From UBA525 sp964589765 (lineage in GTDB: Archaea > Nanobdellota > Nanobdellia > Woesearchaeales > UBA525): 11,257 nucleotides of DNA. Location: assembly GCA_964589765.1 (NCBI GenBank), contig CAZPUM010000034.1, forward strand, positions 1-11,257. The letters run 5' to 3'. The notes below the pieces were generated by a model, which was not told the origin of the DNA, did no database searches, and worked only from the letters and a program-made list of their open reading frames with translations. The number at the start of each line of letters is the position of its first letter. Position 1 is the first letter of the stretch. A program made the position numbers and the translations under genes. Shown here piece after piece: positions 7,176 through 11,257 of this stretch.

Positions 7176-9457
7176 GAAAAGCACAACTAACAATCGCTGT
7201 AATCATAGGCCTAGTCCTGCTCTTAATCGTAGGTCTTTTCTTCATTCTAAGAACATCTGAAGAACCTGTCAGAGAGGTTTCATCAGAAAACCAGGTAAGG
7301 CTTACACAGTACGTTCAAAGTTGTCTGAAAAGCACAGGAACCCAGGCACTGAAAACAGTTGGTGCTAACGGAGGCTACACCCCAAATCAAGTTGCCAATC
7401 TAATGCCAAACACAGGCAAAGACGCATTAATCGTAGTTCACCCCCCTCAGAGGGTACCATTATGGCATGAAATCAGTGAGTGTTCTGAAAACAGCGCTGG
7501 CTGTGTTAACGACCAAAGGCCATACTTATGTAGAGACCAATCAAGATGTCCTATTATTGCGGCAGGCATCCAGACAGACATAGCTATTGATGAGAATATA
7601 GCAGAAGTTACTGAGGATTATATTGATGACTGCCTTGGGCAGTTCAATAACCTTCCATTTGAAGTAACAAGAAACGGCGAACCAGAAATTAAAGCACTAA
7701 TCAGGGATGAGGATATTATCCTTGACATGGTTTATCCATTAAAACTTACAGCATCTGACGGTGCCTCAGAAGATGTTACAACTTACAGCACAAGACTGAT
7801 AGTCAATCTTGCTCAGGTGTACGAATTAGCAACAAAAATTCATAAAGAAGAGGCAGAAAGAAGCTTTATAGAACAAGCATGGCTACATTTACTCAGCGTT
7901 TACAGCGGGGTCGATTCAGATATTCCACCAATAAAATCACTACAGCTGATGGGCAGTCCTAACTATTGGGTTACTCACGAAGTTGAAGATAAGATAGAAT
8001 CAGGAATTATGCCTTACATGAACTTTTTACAGATTGTGAACGCTCAAGAGAGCTATGTTCCGATGTACTTCCCTAATGTCGAACCTGAATACGCTGCGTA
8101 CGCAGCAGGAACAATGGATTATTTAGCAATCCTGTTGAATGATTCAAGGGTTTACCCATTAGGTGTAAGGTTTGATTATCTTTACAGCCCTATAAACCTG
8201 GACATTAACGGCGACCAGTTCCTAAAACCAAGAAAGATGCCAGGTACAGGATGGCTAAGCATTTTCGGAATTAAAGTCCTTGAGTACAGGTTCAAATACT
8301 CCAGTAGCTTCCCAATGCTCGTATCTGTATACGACCCATACGCCCTTGAGGGTGATGGTTTCGAACTGCAGTTCGGACTTGAGGCTAACATATACAAGAA
8401 CAATCCATTATCCTACAGGTCCATGATTGATATTATCGAGATTAACCGTTACGGTCTGGACATGGCCGCACCAAACATGTTGGTTGACCATACTTACAGA
8501 GTTCTTGTAACTGACAAAAGAGATGGGCAACCAGTAGGTGATATCGGAGTTACTTATGCTTGTGGTGCGGGTTATCAGATGGGAATAACAAACGGCAACG
8601 GCTTATGGGAAGGCAAACTCCCATACTGTATGTCAGGAGGAGTTCTGCTTATTGAAGACCCTGTATATGTCGGGCAGGGTATCGAACTCTTAAACATCAA
8701 TGATGATGGACAAATAACAGAGCTTGCTGTTGAAGCATGGCCTAGGGTTGAAAAAACGGTCTACATGTATAAAAGAACAGTTAACGACCAAGAACAACTT
8801 CAGATCATGGGTCTGAACGACGCGACTAGCGCATCTGAAAAGACCGAATTTACCCCTGTCGATCAGGTTCTTGTAACTATATCAAAACAGAAAGATAACC
8901 AGTACGAACCAGAAGTTCCGTTGTTAGGAATTCTTCAGTTTGGCCAGGCAGAGGTTTCCTACGATGTTGAGTCAAGAAAAGAGGCATTACTGGCAGCTTA
9001 CGATGCAGGAGATATTGATGAAGCAACATATAACGAAGCACTTGAAATGTTAGAAGACGAAGAGAACAATGAGGGGGGAGGTACAGTTGTAACCACTCAA
9101 ACCACAGACCTAATACCCGGCAAATATGACATTACAGCATTCTTATCCTACCTGGAGAAGATTGAGATTCCTGCTGATGAAAGATGCTCTGGTGGTATTT
9201 TCGGTGAATGCGTTACGCTGAACGCTACAAACCTGTCAACATGGGTTTCAGGAGGCGCTGTTCTTGTTGAAGACAATGGCGTACAACTCAGTGAAGAGTT
9301 CATTTACTCTAATGAACCACTTACAATGTTTGTTCTTGAACAGCCCATACCGACTAACTGGACGGCGCTTGAACAACACGAAAACTTAGAGGAGTACCAG
9401 ACATACGGCAGAAGAGAGATGGTCGTTCCTCTTTGCGGTTCAACTATCTGCAGTTAA
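7172..9457 (+). CDS. membrane-anchored surface protein with single N-terminal TM helix, function unknown
   Basis: A 761-residue protein starting MRKAQLTIAV, with one hydrophobic helix at about 6-27 and a basic N-terminus, so the bulk is outside the cell. The first segment resembles short N-terminal anchors, somewhat pilin-like, that I associate with large DPANN proteins, but a pilin signal with processing site is not demonstrable. Residues 43-70 hold a Cys/Gly motif (YVQSCLKS, then GGYT). A disulfide-prone cluster lies at Cys104, 111, 120, 126 and 154. Residues 441-500 look like a carboxypeptidase-regulatory/transthyretin-like beta sandwich (VTDKRDGQPVGDIGV, later TNGNG). Residues 601-630 form a predicted helical hairpin that resembles SHOCT. 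Sequons occur at 323, 684, 687 and 729. It overlaps the giant secreted protein gene by four bases; a partnership in the envelope is inferred from that coupling. Function is unknown. Confidence 0.85.
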   Translation: MRKAQLTIAVIIGLVLLLIVGLFFILRTSEEPVREVSSENQVRLTQYVQSCLKSTGTQALKTVGANGGYTPNQVANLMPNTGKDALIVVHPPQRVPLWHEISECSENSAGCVNDQRPYLCRDQSRCPIIAAGIQTDIAIDENIAEVTEDYIDDCLGQFNNLPFEVTRNGEPEIKALIRDEDIILDMVYPLKLTASDGASEDVTTYSTRLIVNLAQVYELATKIHKEEAERSFIEQAWLHLLSVYSGVDSDIPPIKSLQLMGSPNYWVTHEVEDKIESGIMPYMNFLQIVNAQESYVPMYFPNVEPEYAAYAAGTMDYLAILLNDSRVYPLGVRFDYLYSPINLDINGDQFLKPRKMPGTGWLSIFGIKVLEYRFKYSSSFPMLVSVYDPYALEGDGFELQFGLEANIYKNNPLSYRSMIDIIEINRYGLDMAAPNMLVDHTYRVLVTDKRDGQPVGDIGVTYACGAGYQMGITNGNGLWEGKLPYCMSGGVLLIEDPVYVGQGIELLNINDDGQITELAVEAWPRVEKTVYMYKRTVNDQEQLQIMGLNDATSASEKTEFTPVDQVLVTISKQKDNQYEPEVPLLGILQFGQAEVSYDVESRKEALLAAYDAGDIDEATYNEALEMLEDEENNEGGGTVVTTQTTDLIPGKYDITAFLSYLEKIEIPADERCSGGIFGECVTLNATNLSTWVSGGAVLVEDNGVQLSEEFIYSNEPLTMFVLEQPIPTNWTALEQHENLEEYQTYGRREMVVPLCGSTICS

Positions 9458-10200
9458 GCACTTGACCTCAAAGAGGTCAGACTTTGACAAGTTGATTGTG
9501 TCTTTGCAAGCTTAACAGATGAACAGACCATTTCAAAATCAGAGTTCAAAAAATTAAACAGACAAGAATCATGAATCTCAAAATCTTCAATTCTCATACA
9601 GATATTAGGGTCTGAAATCTCTTTGATTACAGCAACAGACTGAAGACACTGATCCCTATTCTGCCCCCTCAAGCGGGATTCACATTGGGAGACGCCTTCA
9701 TCTTTACCCTCTCTCCTGGCTACATCAATAATATCTTGAATAATCTCTGATGGAGAAAATGAGATAACGCCACCTCCAGGAGGAACATAAGGGTCAGTTC
9801 CTGAGCCATTAGATAAGCCTGCTACAACAAAATACATGCTACCCGCACCGATAAGCAAAGCTAGAATGCTGAACAAAAAAATATGCGTGTGAGGAACGTC
9901 TGAAGAGGCAAGAGAGCCCTTACCATACACTTCTGAAATTGCCTTTCTGACTTCAGAAGCAGAATGCCCCTGTTCTTTGAGCATAACAAAGACCTGGCTG
10001 GCTGAATAGCCAGAACGGGCATACTGCTCTACATACTGATGAACATCAGGGTCATGAGTTCCAGATTTAAGGCTGGAAAAAGCCTCTTTGATATCATTCT
10101 CAGAATACCCTGCCCGGACCAGCGCCTGCTGTATCTGAGTCTCTGAGAACCCTGCCTGTTCCTGCTGAACAATGTAGTTCAGTAACTGTTGATTCACCAT
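9454..10200 (-). CDS. membrane protein with tandem helical repeats and three C-X11-C units, function unknown
   Basis: A 248-residue protein in three parts. Residues about 4-45 and 51-92 are two copies of a helical repeat (AGFSETQIQQALVRAGYSEN and SGYSASQVFVMLKEQGHSAS at equivalent places), each with the pattern G-[FY]-S-x(2)-[QV] then G-[YH]-S. A single membrane helix lies at about 106-128. A Gly/Pro-rich linker (130-148) leads to a helical C-terminal domain with six cysteines at 173, 185, 201, 213, 226 and 238, that is, three C-X11-C pairs. There is no signal peptide before the repeats, so they are probably cytoplasmic and the cysteine domain outside, where disulfides can form. The ATG at 10200 begins directly before repeat one. 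It is convergent with the surface operon, with the two stop codons overlapping in TTAA. No known function is recognised; a scaffold or sensor role is only a guess. Confidence 0.85.
   Translation of the reverse strand: MVNQQLLNYIVQQEQAGFSETQIQQALVRAGYSENDIKEAFSSLKSGTHDPDVHQYVEQYARSGYSASQVFVMLKEQGHSASEVRKAISEVYGKGSLASSDVPHTHIFLFSILALLIGAGSMYFVVAGLSNGSGTDPYVPPGGGVISFSPSEIIQDIIDVARREGKDEGVSQCESRLRGQNRDQCLQSVAVIKEISDPNICMRIEDFEIHDSCLFNFLNSDFEMVCSSVKLAKTQSTCQSLTSLRSSA
9463..9479. repeat. perfect 7-bp inverted repeat (hairpin) behind convergent stop codons
   Basis: TGACCTC (9463-9469) and GAGGTCA (9473-9479) are separated by AAA. The element starts five bases after the stop of the plus-strand surface gene and lies within the last codons of the minus-strand gene. 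It could help end or protect the plus-strand transcript, but no long T tract follows, so it is not a typical archaeal terminator. CCTCTTTG at 9428-9435 could pair with CAAAGAGG at 9469-9476 instead, giving an exclusive alternative stem. Chance is possible. Confidence 0.4.
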
Positions 10201-10228
10201 CTTTAGTCCCGGACAGGGATTTCAGGTG

Positions 10229-10249
10229 CATAAGCATTTAAAAATGCTT
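10229..10249. promoter_or_regulatory. palindromic TATA region between divergent genes
   Basis: For the plus-strand epimerase, BRE-like CATAAG (10229-10234) precedes TTTAAAAA (10237-10244), which ends 23 bp before the ATG at 10267, implying a leaderless mRNA. The TATA element lies within a perfect inverted repeat, AAGCATTT (10232-10239) and AAATGCTT (10242-10249). On the minus strand the same core could serve the membrane-protein gene starting at 10200, which would then have a leader of about 10-15 bases. The repeat could alternatively be an operator for a dimeric regulator that blocks TBP. Confidence 0.65.
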
Positions 10250-10266
10250 CTTAACTTACTGAGAGT

Positions 10267-11223
10267 ATGGTAACGGTTTTAGTAACAGGAGTGGCAGGTT
10301 TCATCGGGTATCATGTGGCGCAAGCCCTACTCGCTAGAGGAGATAGAGTTGTTGGTGTTGACAACATGAACAACTATTACAGCGTAAAACTAAAGCAGGA
10401 TAGGCTTGCCCAGATACAAAGCGAGAACTTTGAATTTATTCAAGCAGATATTTCTGACAAAGCGGTCATGAATACCCTGTTCAGAGAGCATCAGATAGAC
10501 AAAGTCTGTCATATGGCCGCACAAGCGGGGGTCAGATACAGTTTAACAGACCCATACTCTTACGAACAAAGCAACAATCTAGGCTTTTTAACACTCCTTG
10601 AGATGTGTAAAGAGTTTAAAGTACATGATATTGTTTTTGCTTCAAGCAGTAGTGTTTATGGTGGACGCGAAGAGGTTCCGTTTAAAGAGACTGACCCAAA
10701 TCAACTGCCAATAAGTGTGTACGCAGCAACTAAAAGGTACAACGAATTGTTAGCACATGTCTACAATAAACTATACGGACTTCGATGTACAGGATTAAGG
10801 TTCTTTACTGTTTATGGCCCTTGGGGCAGACCTGACATGGCACTTTACAGTTTTGTTACAGACATTCTTGCAAACAACCAGATAAGAGTGTTTAACAATG
10901 GGCAACAAGAAAGAGATTTTACATACATAGATGATATTGTACAGGGAGTTCTGACCGCTATCGACAAACCCTTTGATTATGAGATAATCAACCTCGGACG
11001 CGGAGATCCAGTTGGATTAATGGAGTTTGTAAGACAAATAGAAAAGGCTCTTGGAAAAGAGGCTAATATCAGACTGGAAACTGCACAACCAGGAGATGTG
11101 GCAAGGACCTTTGCTGATATTTCCAAAGCACGAGAACTACTGGGTTATGACCCTAAAGTTTCACTTGAAGAGGCAGTTAAGAAGTTTGTTGAATGGTACA
11201 TAGAGTACCACAAATCTTTATAA
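10267..11223 (+). CDS. NAD-dependent sugar nucleotide epimerase, probably UDP-glucuronate 4-epimerase
   Basis: Extended short-chain dehydrogenase/reductase of 318 residues. The NAD-binding GxxGxxG is TGVAGFIG at 7-14, with Asp32 after the second strand favouring NAD. The active site has the serine run SSSS at 127-130 and the Y-x3-K pair Tyr152/Lys156 in VYAATK. RFFTVYGPWGRPDMA at 178-192 is the signature that I recall for UDP-glucuronate 4-epimerases, which interconvert UDP-glucuronate and UDP-galacturonate. DFTYIDDIV at 217-225 is another conserved SDR block. The length is slightly below the usual 330-340. The enzyme should be cytoplasmic and feed surface polysaccharide or glycoprotein synthesis, which would suit the neighbouring secreted proteins with sequons. 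UDP-glucose or UDP-GlcNAc 4-epimerase remains possible, because substrate choice rests on few residues. It has its own leaderless-type promoter. Confidence 0.92.
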   Translation: MVTVLVTGVAGFIGYHVAQALLARGDRVVGVDNMNNYYSVKLKQDRLAQIQSENFEFIQADISDKAVMNTLFREHQIDKVCHMAAQAGVRYSLTDPYSYEQSNNLGFLTLLEMCKEFKVHDIVFASSSSVYGGREEVPFKETDPNQLPISVYAATKRYNELLAHVYNKLYGLRCTGLRFFTVYGPWGRPDMALYSFVTDILANNQIRVFNNGQQERDFTYIDDIVQGVLTAIDKPFDYEIINLGRGDPVGLMEFVRQIEKALGKEANIRLETAQPGDVARTFADISKARELLGYDPKVSLEEAVKKFVEWYIEYHKSL

Positions 11224-11226
11224 ATA
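11209..11226 (+). promoter_or_regulatory. BRE + TATA promoter of a gene beyond the right edge
   Basis: CACAAA (11209-11214, CRNAAN) is followed after two bases by TTTATAAATA (11217-11226), the same layout as the promoters at 2935 and 10229. It overlaps the end and stop codon of the epimerase gene. By the spacing seen elsewhere in this window, a leaderless start would fall near 11247-11250, where GTG at 11249 opens a frame that runs off the window. Only three codons are visible, so no gene is called; an RNA gene is also possible. Confidence 0.45.
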
Positions 11227-11257
11227 AAATGGGTCTCACCGAGAACTAGTGGAGACG

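Noticed and set aside
11233..11256. Inverted repeat GTCTC...GAGAC at the right edge as a terminator or RNA gene start
   Set aside because: Only five pairs plus a bulged extension, a long loop and no T tract; cut by the window end, so it cannot be judged.
1..11257. CRISPR array, insertion sequence, transposase, toxin-antitoxin pair or phage genes
   Set aside because: No direct repeats with spacers, terminal inverted repeats, transposase motifs or small toxin/antitoxin-type genes were seen by eye.

Overview
The window looks archaeal, most likely a DPANN-type genome (Woesearchaeota/Pacearchaeota or a relative). The reasons are: archaeal TATA boxes, often preceded by a BRE-like CRNAAN hexamer, about 22-29 bp upstream of start codons that lack a Shine-Dalgarno site (leaderless or nearly leaderless transcripts); a strong GGAGG site only at the one operon-internal start; a tRNA 3' end without an encoded CCA; a methionyl-tRNA synthetase with a KFSKS signature and a fused EMAPII-like tail; and very large cysteine-rich secreted or membrane-anchored proteins of a style I associate with DPANN archaea. 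The taxon is inferred from style, not from a marker-gene comparison.

Left part (1-2928): the 3' end of a tRNA on the plus strand directly abuts the stop codon of a convergent patatin-like lipid acyl hydrolase. The patatin gene and metG are divergent. Their 52-bp spacer has one nearly symmetric TATA tract at its centre, about equally far from both start codons.

Centre (2935-9457): a BRE/TATA promoter precedes a two-gene operon. The first gene encodes a 1398-residue secreted protein with a signal peptide, beta-rich N-terminus, cysteine-rich middle, coiled-coil-like stretch and no anchor. The second, overlapping by ATGA, encodes a 761-residue protein held by one N-terminal membrane helix, with a large outside part that includes a carboxypeptidase-regulatory-like beta domain. 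I do not recognise a characterised function for either. Together they are the best candidate here for an undescribed cell-surface system.

Right part (9454-11257): a convergent 248-residue membrane protein with two tandem helical repeats on one side of the membrane and three C-X11-C units on the other. Its stop codon shares the palindrome TTAA with the stop of the preceding gene. Divergent from it, across a palindromic TATA region, is a UDP-glucuronate 4-epimerase-like sugar nucleotide enzyme. A last BRE/TATA element at the right edge points to another gene outside the window. The window is densely coding: no stretch over 300 bases lacks a gene, and all intergenic gaps are under 70 bp. Three or four of the six products probably act at or outside the membrane, and the epimerase would supply sugars for surface glycans, so the region has a cell-envelope character around one housekeeping gene (metG).
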